Positions 11,999 to 26,769 of a DNA stretch of 64,000 nucleotides are shown here, piece after piece. Position 1 is the first letter of the stretch; each line of letters begins with the position of its first letter. Both the position numbers and the translations under genes were made by a program. The DNA is taken from assembly GCA_037043015.1 (NCBI GenBank), contig CM073327.1, positions 6,678,727-6,742,726 on the forward strand, in the 5' to 3' direction. The notes beneath the pieces were generated by a model. That model was given only the letters and a program-made list of their open reading frames with translations. It was not told where the DNA came from and did not search any database. The DNA is from Bryum argenteum (lineage: Eukaryota > Streptophyta > Bryopsida > Bryales > Bryaceae).

Positions 11999-12320
11999 TT
12001 GCCGTGCGCATGCATACAGTTCTTCAACATCAGTCCCCAAAATCTCAGTCCGGGTTATCAAACCTTCAGTTGTCAAATTCTCCGTTTCCTCAAAATGAAA
12101 ATTACACCCTATCTCGGGCAGTCAATGTTCACTTTCATACGAAGGTCGACATACAGGAGCAGGTTCAAAGAGAACTTCCTAGTTTTCAGTAAACAAATGC
12201 TGTGTGACATCTGCTGTGATGGTGCCTTCTGGGTTAAACTCCACCAAACTACACATTTTGTATGCGGTGCCCCGGCGATATGATTTTCAAACTCTCATCC
12301 AAAGATAGCTCTCAGTTTTA
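11230..12320. repeat. Duplicated block E (copy 2)
   Basis: This is the direct copy of 4120-5320. On the right it meets the B arm of the inverted repeat at 12326. About 450 bp present in the 3' flanks of A (about 5330-5770) and C (about 21271-21740) are missing here, so B's flank carries a deletion. Confidence 0.8.
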
Positions 12321-12614
12321 GAAAGCATAGTGGCCAGACTGTACGATCATGTCAAAACGTAAAGAATATGCGTACAAATTGTTGCTGCGCAAAAAATATA
12401 GACATTGACATTGCAAAGGCACAGCTATTCCTTGCAATAGGCCACGGAGAAGCAGACAATAAGATGCACAAATAAAAGGAGTGTACACAATCGAAGATGA
12501 AGTTTAAATGGCCAAAAGGCGGCAGTGGAAATTTGTATTCAATGTCGATCACATCACAAAAGACATCTGTCCCTTGCTCTATACAAGGCCGTTGTTAAGT
12601 AATAAGATGGCATT

Positions 12615-14000
<1,386 letters not shown>

Positions 14001-14125
14001 TCAAACACCCTCAACAGATTTCACCAAAAGCAGAAACTCTCACAACTGCAATTCCTCTCCAAAAGCTGCGATCTCGAGCTCGAATTGAAATACGTAACAA
14101 GTGAGAGGAGAAGCAGGGCTCTAGG

Positions 14126-14135
14126 GTTCTTATAC
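14126..14135 (-). promoter_or_regulatory. TATA box of polyubiquitin B
   Basis: The minus strand reads GTATAAGAAC about 140 bp before the ATG. The same box is found in C (19461-19470) and, as TATAAGAACC, in D (34861). Upstream DNA continues without a transposon here, unlike in C. Confidence 0.75.
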
Positions 14136-14231
14136 TCGAGGGAAGTCGGTCACTGCAGACAGACCGCGCAATGGAATTTGGCGTGTACAACAAGGCAAAG
14201 GAAGCTTCCTCCTCACATTAAGTCGGCAGTA

Positions 14232-15660
14232 AAGTATCACTTCATTTGTGTCAGAAATGATTGGGAGATTTCATTTTTATTTTATTTTTATTTTTATTTT
14301 TGTTTTTATTCTATTTTATTCAACCAACCAAGTGATGTATTTTCTATTAAGAGAATATGTGTACAAGAGCAACAAGGAAATTTTAAAAAATTGTACACTT
14401 TTTGTAGAAGTTATGACTTATTGAAGATGTTATTCCAACAGGCATGCTGAAGTTCCTTGTAATGTACATCAAAAGTATCGTCAAGGCTTTACAATCTTTG
14501 AATAAAAATATCAAAAGTGTTAGTGTGTGAAGAGGCTCTCACCCATAGCGTCTTGACCTTCTAGTGCACTTTTTTCAAAGAGGGCAATTATTAGGCCTTA
14601 AGAAATAACAAGGGGCCTTTGAGGGTGCTTTTGGAATGTCTTAGTAGAGGCGCTTTGATAAAGAGTTTTCAAGAAGATTAATCTTTCGCTTTCCAACCAT
14701 TATCAAGGGTGGCAAATAAAACATTTTAAAAGGACAATGATGCATCCTGTTGTACAATAGTTGAAATGCCCTATTCCCCATGCCGGCGTGGTGCTCACCA
14801 CTATAGTCCACCCAACTATTGTGGGAGGTCCTTAGACCTTGTTGTATGGGTACCTCAAAACCCTTTGGGGGGATACTATGTCAAGTATCTTCAAGGCACT
14901 AGTAACTAGGCTAAAAACTAGCGTAGTTATAGTGTCCACCCTCGAGAGGGGGAAGTAGTATTGTTCTAATTTCCCCTTGTCCGGTGGCCATCGGGATATT
15001 AACGCCAGCCCCTTAGAAAGGACCGGAGTTTCTATCTATTTGGACAAGTGGATACTCAACAAGTAGATAAATAAGCAATGTACCTTACTTTAGCCCCTAA
15101 AGATTCTTGTGTGTTTTTGGGAGCTTGAAACCTCAAAACTCCAATTTTCTACCTCTATGCTCTTCAAGAGGTGCGAAACGATTTTTTAATTTATTTTTAA
15201 TTTTCAACTGTAAGATCTTGTACCTAAGACAATTTTTAGTATCTTATTTAAAAATTGACCGTTGGATGTTTACCATTTGAGAGATCATAACATCCAAAGT
15301 TTGTTTACGAAGTTATTTTGGGCATTGCTGAGATTATTTTTGACACTTTTGGAGGCTTACCTTGTAAAATAGGTACTCTTTGTGACTTGGGGCCCTTTGG
15401 AACTTAGGTTGTGATTTGGTTATGAACATATTTCCAAAAAGAAATCTGAAAAAAATACTAATTTTAAATTCCATTTCGGCTCGCAAACCAAGAACTGTTG
15501 TAGAAGACTCAAAAATTGGAATTTGGCTTTGCAAATTTTACCACATATACTTTGTAGTATAGGGAGCGTCCATCAAAAAAAGTTGGCAAAAATATTACTT
15601 CTAACCTATTCATCTAGGGTGCCCAAAATAGCAAAAGCTCTATTTGGTCCTCTTGGATCT
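14232..15660. other. Upstream region of B and spacer, no gene recognised
   Basis: The first 200 bp is AT-rich promoter DNA of B. The rest (14450-15660) holds no frame with a recognised domain. The region corresponding to B's further upstream sequence is not found next to C. Confidence 0.5.
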
Positions 15661-15664
15661 TTAA

Positions 15665-16091
15665 CCCTTAAGCGCCCACGGTGTCGTTTTTCGACATTTT
15701 GGATGTGACGCTCCGTCTTTGGTGCACAACCCCGCTTTCATCCCATCGATTTTTCATCCGCCGTTTTTTTTGCTCAACTCCTCGGTGGGTTTACTCTACT
15801 CCCTCCTTGGATAAATAGTAAAAACCTTGATCCTCAATTTGTGAGAGTGGGCGAAAGAGATTTTTCATGAAAGTTTTGGTGGTGTGATCTTCACCCCTTT
15901 TTTGCATGGATCTTGAAATCCATACCTCCAAATGGCATGCAACTTGGTGGTCATACTAATTGCCATGCTCCAAAGAAGATCCTACGGTTGGATTTTCCAT
16001 TTTCATATTTTATTTGTTTTTACGCAGTTTTGAAAAAATCAGCATTATTACCAATTGTTAGGAGCTTTACCCCCCCTTGGGCGTTTAGGGG
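15665..16091. mobile_element. TTAA-target miniature element, 427 bp
   Basis: The left end is TTAA then CCCTTAAGCGCCC; the right end is GGGCGTTTAGGGG then TTAA (16092-16095). The terminal repeats match at 11 of 13 positions. Another TTAA three bases further right makes the right end uncertain by 7 bp. TTAA duplications with CCC..GGG ends fit piggyBac- or Kolobok-type elements. No transposase is encoded. Confidence 0.72.
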
Positions 16092-16095
16092 TTAA

Positions 16096-16821
16096 GGGTT
16101 AAGAGAGTGGGACAATGAAAAGTAACTAGAGATTTATGAACATTTTCATCCACTAGAGTGTTTTGAAGAGGCTCACTCCATCTTTCACCATGCAAAAGCC
16201 AAGTATGGGGTGTAGAAACATTTTAGGTTCAAAAAGGCCTCTAGGACATACTACCATGCAACAATGGAGACACTCTACTCTACAAAATGTAGAGTTGATG
16301 TATAAAGTAACCTAATAACAAACATGTTCTTATCAAATGCATATATATTTCAGAATATGAAATGGAGTCTATATTTTTTCACATGCTTAAGATAATTTTT
16401 GAATTTCAAAACACCTTTCGACACTTACTTTTGTAAAATTTAAGTAGCGTAAAAAACCACATTTGTCACACAACTCTATACAAAACTGTTGTGGAACAAA
16501 TCAATTTCTTTGAAGCAAACTTAGTACACAACATGTTGGTTATACAAAAGTCTCATTGCAACTCAAATATTCTCAATTTTATCAAAAAGATGGTTGTAAA
16601 TCCCCATCATCTACCAATGAGGTAAAACTTGAAAAGGGACATGAAAAGATGGTGTTGACACATCAATACTTGCCGTTGAGCTTGGGTGCCAACCACCTAG
16701 GAAGATCCATATTTTTTTTAATCGTGGAAAGATGTTTTCAATTTCATTGAGAAGATGGTCTTGGCCACATTGTGTAACATATTGTCAAGGTAACACTAAA
16801 AGGCCCAACCAAAGTTATACG
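16096..16821. other. Non-coding spacer, nothing recognised
   Basis: AT-rich sequence without a recognisable coding domain. It may include internal sequence of the larger relative of the foldback element that ends at 17339, because no left terminus of that element was found. Confidence 0.4.
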
Positions 16822-17339
16822 CTAAAAGAATTTGAGTTTGGCAATGAGCTTTTAAAAGTAATCACCCTAACTATATAAAACCATCCTTTAAGTCCTTGTA
16901 GGACATTTGTAGTGGTGTGAATGGCTTCACAAAGTTTTGAGAAAAATTGAATAATCACAACCACATTCTATGACATTCCTCCTAGCCAATACGCAAGGAA
17001 TATATCAATGATTCAACAAGCATGGGCTCAAGTATCTAAAGAACAATTTAAGGCACTCATATCAATTTTGCAAGTAAAAATGAACATTGTAATTAAAGCA
17101 CAATTGAAGCACAAAGTGACAGTGATCGACTATCGATGTAGCATGTAGACTTTTAGTTCTTTAATAACAATTTTAAAAAGAAAAAAAAAAATTGCACTAA
17201 AACTGTAAAACACTCGGACGTGGTTCCAAACTCTTTCTACAAATCACAATTCCGATTATTATTCAATACACAGGCACATTTCAAACCTTTTTCAAAAACT
17301 ACCTCCAAATGCAGTTCGAATTATTTCTGTACCCCACTG
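16822..17339. mobile_element. Partial copy of the TA-target foldback element
   Basis: Read in reverse, the segment matches about 10355 down to 9839 of the 936-bp element and ends in the same terminus (ATTATTTCTGTACCCCACTG). The base pair after it is TC where B's empty site has TA, so one target base seems mutated. The second terminus was not found to the left, so the copy is truncated or belongs to a longer form. Confidence 0.8.
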
Positions 17340-17385
17340 TCCTGCCGACTTAATGTGAGGAGGAAGCTTCCTTTGCCTTGTTGTA

Positions 17386-19408
17386 CAGTACCCTCCAACA
17401 AGTCTTGCAACCATTTTGTGAACTCTTGAAATTCTCTAATTCATTTTCAAAATGGGAGGATTTTATCAAATTTATCCTATTAAATCTTTTGTGTTATGGA
17501 CCCTTTACGTGTTCATAAAATGTCAATGTTAAAAAACAAAATCTCTATTTTTGATGAATTATTTTATCTTTTTCACTTAATTTCAAAAAAAATTAACTGA
17601 GAAATATATATGATGATTTTTTAAAATTTGATTGCACCAATCTATAGGATATATCATTGTTCACATTCTTGGTATTACAAAGATGCATACTATGTAGGTA
17701 AAATTCTCCTCTATGTGGGCTCTAAAGTATTTTCATAGTTTCCATTCATTCATATTCTAGGCTAAGGAAATCAAACTCATATATTAAATCAAACTTTGAT
17801 CAAATAAAGTCAAATAAGGTATCATTACAAAGCTATAGTAGTATAGAGGCCTAATATGCTATGAAGTTTACAATATGTCTTACTCACTAACAAATATTCT
17901 ACAAGAAATGGAACACCTACTACCATCGAGTGCTACCACCTTGAGCCGCTATTACAACTTTCATCCGGGTTGGCATTGTTGAAATCAACTTCTTGATGCT
18001 TTCTTGAGGTATATCCTCCCAAGCCGATTGACCGATGTCCACATTTCGTCTTTGTTTCGTGGTCTATTTCTCTCGTTGCACTTGATCTTTAACTTGCTTC
18101 CGGACATTCTCTATAGGATTAAGGTCGAGAATTTGGTGCCCATTCAAGCTTTTTCAATCCAAGTTCTTTGTCTCCAATCTTTTTGTATATTACTACCATG
18201 TCTTTGGAGCACCATCCTCCATTAAAATGAGGTGCTCATAGTGGTCATGGTGCCAATAATAATGCTCTAATGCTCCTTGAGATACTATCTCTACAAAGTC
18301 TTTGGCGGTCGTCTATTAGGAGGAATTAACACCAAATAAGACTTAGAAGAGCCAATGATAGCACCCCATACCATAATTGAAGTCCTTCCGGATTTGAATG
18401 TAGGTGCTAAGCAATTGTAGTTGTAGCGTTCATATGCTTTTCGCCGATTACGAATTTGGCGTGATGGTTTTCCAACTTCAAAGGATGACTCATCGGTCCA
18501 AATCACATTACTCCAATCGTCAATCGTCCAATGCAAGTGCCCCTTTGCAAAAGCCAACCTCTTTGCCTTGTGTATGTCACTCAAGAATGGTTTCTTTACC
18601 GCAATGCAATCATATTAATACCAAGCTCATGAAGCTCTTTACGTAAAGTTGACATGCCCACGGAAGATGTCACATTGCTTTGCACACCGCAAGAGGAGCA
18701 CGACGATTACTACTAAGATCTCTATGGAGCCTTCTCCTATCTCGATCACTCATGTTTTTCGCCTACCGGATCTACTTGTTGGCAATACAGAGCCACTAAT
18801 TCTAAATCGCTTGAGAATCCTTGAAATAGTCGATTTTGGCCTTCCTACAATGTTTCCAATTTCACTCACCGACATGTCAGCTTTCTGCATACCAACTATC
18901 ATGTGTCGTATATCATTTGATACATAACTCCTTGTCATGGTGCACAATCCTCAAACAACACTTACATCCACAAAAAGTTTGATAAAAAGGTCCTAACAAC
19001 AACACAGAAACGATATGTTTGACAAACAGGACTTGTTGCACACAACTTTTCTAAGAAATGTGTACCATCAAGATGACTTACAAACAAGTATGTGTATCTC
19101 TGGACCCTCCCAAGCTCAAACATACTCAAAATCTGATATCCCAGAGAAGAAGTGATCACATTAAGAAGGGTACCCTTTTCCAAGATTTTTAAGCATGATG
19201 GCAATTTTGGTAGACACATGGCAATGGATGCCTCTTTATATTTAGAAAATGCTTGGTGTATGAAGGTAACTGGAACACCTTCCATGATGCAAAAAATCTC
19301 ATGGAGATGTGATGATTATCATGCCAACACCACCATTCTAAAACAGGCCATGGGATATGTTTTAAGTGAAAAAACAGAGTGTGTTGCAACACTTGTTGGA
19401 GGGTACTG
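17386..19408 (-). mobile_element. Complete Tc1-type element, 2023 bp, in the promoter of polyubiquitin C
   Basis: The inverted ends share CAGTACCCTCCAACAAGT plus TTGCAAC after one variable base. TA flanks both sides (17384-17385 and 19409-19410). The uninterrupted target is preserved upstream of polyubiquitin B at 14186-14187, which proves the boundaries. Inside is one minus-strand transposase pseudogene. Confidence 0.96.
17920..18938 (-). pseudogene. Tc1-like transposase (DD34E), frameshifted
   Basis: From the ATG at 18938 to TAG at 17920 the span suits a protein of about 340 residues. The helix-turn-helix is intact, but a one-base deletion near 18760 and a changed stretch near 18676-18685 break the frame. 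The core shows NVIWTDESSFEV (first Asp), a MEDGAP motif (second Asp) and DLNPIENV (catalytic Glu), with 34 residues between second Asp and Glu once the small indels are allowed for. The phrase TSIMVWGAI is typical of Tc1 transposases. Extra stops lie between about 18130 and 18230. This copy cannot make active transposase. Confidence 0.88.
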
Positions 19409-19460
19409 TACACGCCAAATTCCATTGCGCGGTCTGTCTGCAGTGACCGACTTCCCTCGA

Positions 19461-19470
19461 GTATAAGAAC
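19461..19470 (+). promoter_or_regulatory. TATA box of polyubiquitin C, about 50 bp from the Tc1 element
   Basis: GTATAAGAAC lies 147 bp before the ATG. Only about 50 bp of native promoter remain between this box and the transposon end at 19408. Any upstream elements of C have been displaced by 2 kb, or are missing beyond the second insertion. Confidence 0.78.
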
Positions 19471-19595
19471 CCTAGAGCCCTGCTTCTCCTCTCACTTGTT
19501 ACGTATTTCAATTCGAGCTCGAGATCGCAGCTTTTGGAGAGGAATTGCAGTTGTGAGAGTTTCTGCTTTTGGTGAAATCTGTTGAGGGTGTTTGA

Positions 19596-20981
<1,386 letters not shown>

Positions 20982-22440
20982 AATGCCATCTTATTACTTA
21001 ACAACGGCCTTGTATAGAGCAAGGGACAGATGTCTTTTGTGATGTGATCGACATTGAATACAAATTTCCACTGCCGCCTTTTGGCCATTTAAACTTCATC
21101 TTCGATTGTGTACACTCCTTTTATTTGTGCATCTTATTGTCTGCTTCTCCGTGGCCTATTGCAAGGAATAGCTGTGCCTTTGTAATGTCAATGTCTATAT
21201 TTTTTGCGCAGCAACAATTTGTACGCATATTCTTTACGTTTTGACATGATCGTACAGTCTGGCCACTATGTGAAGCTTTCGCGTTTTAGCCAGCATGATG
21301 AATGAGTATCAGAGCATTTTGTTTCATCGCTGCAGTGCATCATCGTCCAGTAATTTGGAAGATCCTGGGATTGTCAGTCACCAGGGCAGGTGGTTTCAAA
21401 AAGGGCATATCGATCTGCAAATGGCAGCAGTGTGAAGTTTTTTGATATTCTGTTTCATGGAGATAAGTTGGATGATGATCATGAGTTTACATGAACCAAT
21501 AAGGGCCCTTGCAAAGGTGTTTGAACATAGGGCCTCGACGAGAGGCCCTTGATAAAGAAAAGTCAGAGCTCTTCACTTCGTGTGGTTAAGTAAGGAAACT
21601 TGATGTTCTGCCGAAACTGCTGGGCGCTGTGCACATTCTGTTTCCTCGATTACAATAAGAAAATCAATACCATCCAAGAAATTCCAATGAAATTCCACTG
21701 CTTTCAGCACAGAACGTGAACAGAGCGTTCCTCAGAGCTATCTTTGGAAGTAAGGTTGAAAATCATAGCACCGAGGCACCGCATACAGAAATTGTTAGTT
21801 AGGTGGAGTTTAACCCACAAGGCACCATCACAACATATGTCACACTACATTTGTTTACTGAAAACTAGGAACGTCTCTTTGAACCTGCTACTGTATGTCG
21901 ACCTTCGTATGAAAATGAACATTGACTGCCCAAGACTGGATGTAATTGTCGTATTGAGGAAACTGAGAATTTGACAAGGTTTGAAAACCCGGACTAAGAG
22001 CTGAAAAGATTGTTGAAGAGATGATTTATATAGAAATCTTGGGGACTGAAGGTGAAGAACTGTATGCATGCGCACGGCAAGTTTCTTTCAGAGGCCTTTG
22101 TCCACTTAGAAAGGAGGGAGTTTCATTTCCATTTCTTTTCATTCTCAAAAGTAAACGAATGCGATTTCGACTGCAAGAATACATCAGTCTTCAAAAAAGG
22201 GGCTAGAGTCCAATTGCGATTCTATTTTTGTGAATTGTATCAGATCGATAAACATGTTCATAGGTCCTCACGAGTATCGGCAGTGTAAACGATAAAGAGT
22301 ACAAAGTCCCTTCTGGATGTTGTGCTTGCATATCGACAGCATAATCATCATTTTATAACAGATAATGAGACATATGTAATGGAATTAATCATTATTTTCG
22401 GTCATAAGAGTTTAGTATAAAATATTCACAAACAGCTGGA
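20982..22440. other. 3' flank of polyubiquitin C
   Basis: The first 290 bp is identical to B's 3' flank. From 21271 on it resembles the flanks of A and, after a gap, B at lower identity. The small frames inside are not conserved in reading between copies, so I see no gene. Confidence 0.65.
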
Positions 22441-22446
22441 ACAAAT

Positions 22447-22695
22447 CCACTCAGCATCGACCCTTTCACGATGCTGTAACTTAGTCGGCGAATGTCCCAC
22501 CATCATCCACCGGCTTTCCCTCGAAGATATTAAGCCTCTCGAGGAATGGCCACCCTGTCCTCGATCGTCGTCTTCAGCTTCTGAATCGGATCAGGAGTTT
22601 TAATCTTAAGAGTGGCATTGCATCTTGGTATTCAGGAAAATCTTCATGCCTCCTTGCGCCAAGCGTTCAAGAAGAAGAAGAGTATACATTTGCAA
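22447..22695 (-). pseudogene. Degenerate ubiquitin-like relic E3
   Basis: The minus strand reads RLAQGGMKIFLNTKM-like residues at about 22660-22610 (a module end and the next start). ATLKIKTPDPIQKLKTTIED and a VAIPRE segment follow, then the module decays with stops (about 22530-22447). It matches the fourth module of E2 and lies tail to tail with C, mirroring E2 and B. Confidence 0.7.
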
Positions 22696-22834
22696 GTTTC
22701 TGGAGGCTTCTAGAGGTTACTAGGCGTCTTATCCTGTAGCAAGGAAGCATCTTCACCTCTATATTGTAAAGAAGCATTCCGAGATGGATTAAAGTACACC
22801 TCTTAAAACTTATTGTGAAAAGTTGTAAGATCTT

Positions 22835-24400
22835 TCCTTCTAGGATTGTCGTAATTTGTAACACGAAAGTGCACTTTTTTAGAGTTATAACATTAGGCCT
22901 TTGTACAAGATGTGGTCAATTATTGCTTGGCTCTACCTTGTCCAACTTCATTTTAGCAGTTGCGTGCAAAGCCACTCCTTCTGGAAGCTACTAATAGCGC
23001 AAGGTGTTTTTTGTGCTCCGTCAGCTCTTGCTAATCATGTGGTGGGTGAGTGGTAGCAATAGGTGGGCAAGGTAATAAAGTGCTAGGCTAGGATACCCCT
23101 CAGCTTAGCCGGCCGGCCTTAGCATTGCACTTTCGTGCGACTTGCGAAAAGGCGGTCAGTCACGCCTCATCCTGGCTCCGTGTATTCACATCGGGGATCC
23201 TACGGCCCAGCCCGTGTGCAATTTTTGTTGATATTTACATGAAGGTTAAGGAAGGGAGCCTTCAGAAGAGCTTTAGAAGTTGTAGTTCTTGCCATAGTTG
23301 AGATTTCTTGAATTTTAGTCACACTAATATTTTTGCGTTCCAACCACAACTAAGATTTTTGCGTGAGCTTGTGAGTAGAGAGCAAGATGCAGATTTTTGT
23401 GAATGCCGAAAATGGCGAGACCATCGTTGTGGAGGTGGAGAGTCACAACACCATTGATTGTGTCAAGAACAAGATTCAGAAACAACAGCAATTGACGTTT
23501 GGAGGCAAGCAACTAGAGGGAGCCAGGACGAATGATGGCGGACTACAAGATTGAGAAGACAAATATTCTTCATCTTGGGTTTCACCAAAGGAAAGGCATG
23601 GAGATTTTTGTGAAGATCGTGGCGGGCAAGATGATCGCGTTGGAAGTCGAGAGCTCTGATATGGTTGCTGATCTGAAGAGGAAGATCGAGAGCAAGGAGT
23701 CTGGTATATGTCTCGGTGATGGAGGACGATTCATCTTTGAAAAAAAGCCAATGGTGAAGGATTGATGGTCATTTGCCGACTACAACATTCAGAATGGATT
23801 GGTGGTGCACTCGTGTCCAAATCTTGATGGGCTTGAAGGTAAAGCAAACAAACTGGCGTTCTATGAAGAATTGTTTGGAATCTTTCCACCAAAAACCATA
23901 CAAGAGGTTGAAAATTATGTGGGATTGGTTCTAAGGGAGAAGAAGAGACGAAGGGGAATGCAAAGTTAGAGTGATATTCAATTAGAAGGTCTTCGTAGGA
24001 ATTTACTACACTCCAATGTCTCTTCTTCCCTTCCTTCTTTTTTTGGTTGTTGAGTACGAGTTGTTCTATTACGAGCAAGCTTATTTTAAACCTTCTACTT
24101 ACCTATCGTTGTCTGAAACGACAAGGCACCGTCGTGCAAGAGCTTCTTGAGAATTAAGATGGTATAAATAGAGGCTAGAGGACACCACATTTGATATGTA
24201 GTTAACACTTGCTTCAAACTAAAATAAAGTTCTTCACATTTTCTTGATTCATGTCCACTTTTGATCTATGATGCATTATCAAAGTGCAAGTTTGAAGGTA
24301 CCCATATATTACCTTGTTTGAAGCACAATGACATTTAGCTGCACCCTTTCTATTGAATGTCCTTTCCAAATTTATGCCCTCTTTGCATATAAGGACCCTA
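22835..24400. repeat. Duplicated block F (copy 2)
   Basis: Direct counterpart of 7690-9215, including relic F2 and the conserved downstream AT-rich sequence. Confidence 0.88.
23387..23969 (+). pseudogene. Ubiquitin-like relic F2: two modules plus a C-terminal tail
   Basis: The paralogue of F1 is less damaged. Module 1 starts at 23387 with [20 protein letters not shown] and again lacks the central loop. A small insertion near 23530 shifts the frame, but the reading continues from 23532 as [16 protein letters not shown] and HQRKG. Module 2 starts MEIFVKIVAGKMIALEVESS and reaches a TGA at 23763. After it, the same frame gives SFADYNIQNG and the tail CPNLDGLEGKANKLAFYEEL, ending REKKRRRGMQS before TAG. 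With only one frameshift and one in-frame stop, the intact ancestor was probably a protein with two ubiquitin-like domains and a basic tail, without the usual RLRGG ends. I do not recognise a described family. Confidence 0.82.
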
Positions 24401-25539
24401 GTCTTACAACATTTTTTATCTCCTGTTGACTTCAAAGTTGCAGTTCTTATCCCACTTTTTTGCTCATATTCATTTTAAAGGTTGTGGTTTTTGTAACTTC
24501 TAATGGCCCAATTAACCATTTGATGGTGACATAAACCTAAAATACAAATACAGTTATTAAATTTCATCTATGAGCAAAATTTGATGAGTTGGCTACCAGA
24601 TGCAATTAATAAATCTCCAATTGGGTGTGTAGTTTAGAATTTCATAAATCATCATTCTTACAAGAGAGTCATTTCAATCTCAATCGTTGTTCTACACCTA
24701 TTGGTTGAAACCTATTGCCAAGATTAAGCTTTTTAATTTTAACCTTGCGTTGAAAATGCCTTAGCCAATTGCATGTCAAGGACTATTTTCCATAAGTATT
24801 CTTACACCTAAAATGTATTATTTTCACCCTAATATTCTTCATTTAACAATCATGGCAATGATTGAATTAAAAATACCTCCAAATAGAATTACAAGTTGGA
24901 TATATTGTTTCAAACTTGAATATGCAAAATTTGTATTTTTGGATGCGTATCTAAAACACATCTTTTTGGTAAGAAATATCATGATACACTCAATATGTCA
25001 TGATGTACAAAATCAAAAAATGTAACTATACTTCAAAGTCACTTGTTGTCTTTCAAAAACGTGATGCAAAAGAAAAAAAAAACTATTGCATATGGAACAT
25101 CTTTGAAAATATTACTTTTCTTTTAGATGCTCTAGTAACCACGGTTCACAAGTGTTGTGAAGATACAAGTTCATGAAGTCCGAAATTCCGAATCGATTGA
25201 AATCTAAATCTCGTAACATTTGAACCTGCTTAGAATTGATTCTCGAACTTTCTCATTGCAGTTCAAGTGGGTGTGAAAGATTACTAAGCACATGTGCCAT
25301 CTTTTTAGTTTCATGCTCTCGCATATTGTTGATTCTTCTTGTGCCCCATACAGAAGTTATCCCACTTCACCAGTGATCAGCAAAATCCCAAATCTTCTTA
25401 ACTACCATCTCTATTCATACTGCCTTCTCAAACCGTGAGTTTTATCAAAAGAGAAAAAACTTGGTCCTCAAACACCTGCAGAGAAGAATGGTTCATTAAT
25501 TGCATCGTCTCTCTCATCCGCCCTTCCTGCATTCCTTCT
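24400..25539. other. AT-rich intergenic DNA, no gene recognised
   Basis: No frame with a known domain is seen on either strand. Confidence 0.5.
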
Positions 25540-26258
25540 TCATTTTCATTTCAGGGTCAGTCTCAAATGTCATTCAGAATAATTGCAGATCCAGGACAGG
25601 GAAGGGATGCTTTTCGATCAGTAGCTTACAGGACAATCGCTACCTTCCTGATGATATAAGCACCCAAAAAGGGATCGACGCTGTAGCACAGGTTTTGCGA
25701 TTGAGGGGAGGCAGCCATGCAGATATTTGTGCAGAGGGGGAGAGGAGCGCCCTGGAAGTGGAGTCACCGCACCGTCGAGGATATAAAGACAATGATCAAG
25801 AAAAACCAGCAATTGCTGTTCGAAGGTAAGCAACTGGGGATGCACGAGAAGATCTGCTGATCACAACATTCCGGAGGGGGCTACACTTCATCTTGAGTAT
25901 CGGCAGAGGGGAGGCATACACATAGATCTGACGAACTTGCAAAAGAACCTTTAATTGGAGGTGGACTTTTCTGATACGATTGATAGCGTGAAAAAGAATA
26001 TCCACGACAAGGAAGGCCCTGCAGTGGTTGATCTTCAACGGGACGGCAATGCGGGAGGATTTTTGGTCTTTAACCGATTACAGTATCGAGAATGGGTCGG
26101 TGGTGTCCTTGATTCTTCCGGGCGGGGGTGAACCAAGAACGATGGAGCAGTTTGAAGCTTACAGAAGACGTAGTCAGGAAGTGAATTCTTCAATTCTTGA
26201 ATGGGAGAAGAGAAGGATTATAATGTTCAATAGAAGAATGGAAAAGAAGAGGAATTAG
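25540..26258 (+). pseudogene. Ubiquitin-like relic G (three modules and a tail)
   Basis: A first module is visible from its end: STQKGIDAVAQVLRLRGG at about 25658-25712, an almost exact ubiquitin terminus. A second starts at 25715 (MQIFVQ in one frame) and keeps DIKTMIKKNQQLLFEGKQLG. A third module is found from about 25920, clearest at LIFNGTAMREDFWSLTDYSI and NGSVVSLILPGGG (26022-26130). It is followed by about 42 residues rich in Arg and Glu (ending RRMEKKRN, TAG at 26256). At least three frameshifts separate the parts. The last module has kept a Gly-rich end (LPGGG), which differs from F1/F2. Confidence 0.72.
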
Positions 26259-26290
26259 GGTTTAGGGTTTAAGGTCCGGTTTAGGGTTCA
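26255..26290. repeat. Interstitial telomere-like repeats
   Basis: Three units of TTTAGGG or close variants follow the end of relic G. A shorter one lies at about 4170-4190. Confidence 0.75.
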
Positions 26291-26699
26291 GCAATGATCT
26301 AATGAGTACAATTTGCAATTAACGAATACGTATGAGTGACACTGGATTCAGGAATGATAGAAAGCGAGCATAACCGCAGTAGACACTGTCACTGGAGATT
26401 CATGTTTGCTCTTGATTCATGAATATAGCTCGACAGAAAATTGTCATGGCGGTTCGAACTCGAATGACTTCAAGTTCCTTCAGAACTCACGTTACCAAAG
26501 TCAGAACAAGAAGAAATTCCAATCCATGTTGAACTTGTTAAGACATTGCTCACAAAGTTGAGTGCTGCACGCGTTGTGAGAAACCTCTGGTGCCCCCATG
26601 ATAACCCTGGTTCACCATTGCCTCTTAAAGAGATAATGACTTTTCTTAATCTTCTCAGCTACCATTCTGACTTGTGGCGAATATGAAGTTTGGTGAAGT

Positions 26700-26760
26700 A
26701 GGTGGGATTCGTGCAGCAGGGGTCTACTCTTCATCTTCAATTCTGGTCGAAAATGGCGCA
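26700..26760 (+). pseudogene. Fragment of a ubiquitin-like module end
   Basis: VQQGSTLHLQFWSKM resembles [17 protein letters not shown]. No rest of the module can be seen upstream. Confidence 0.5.
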
Positions 26761-26769
26761 GCCTTCGGC

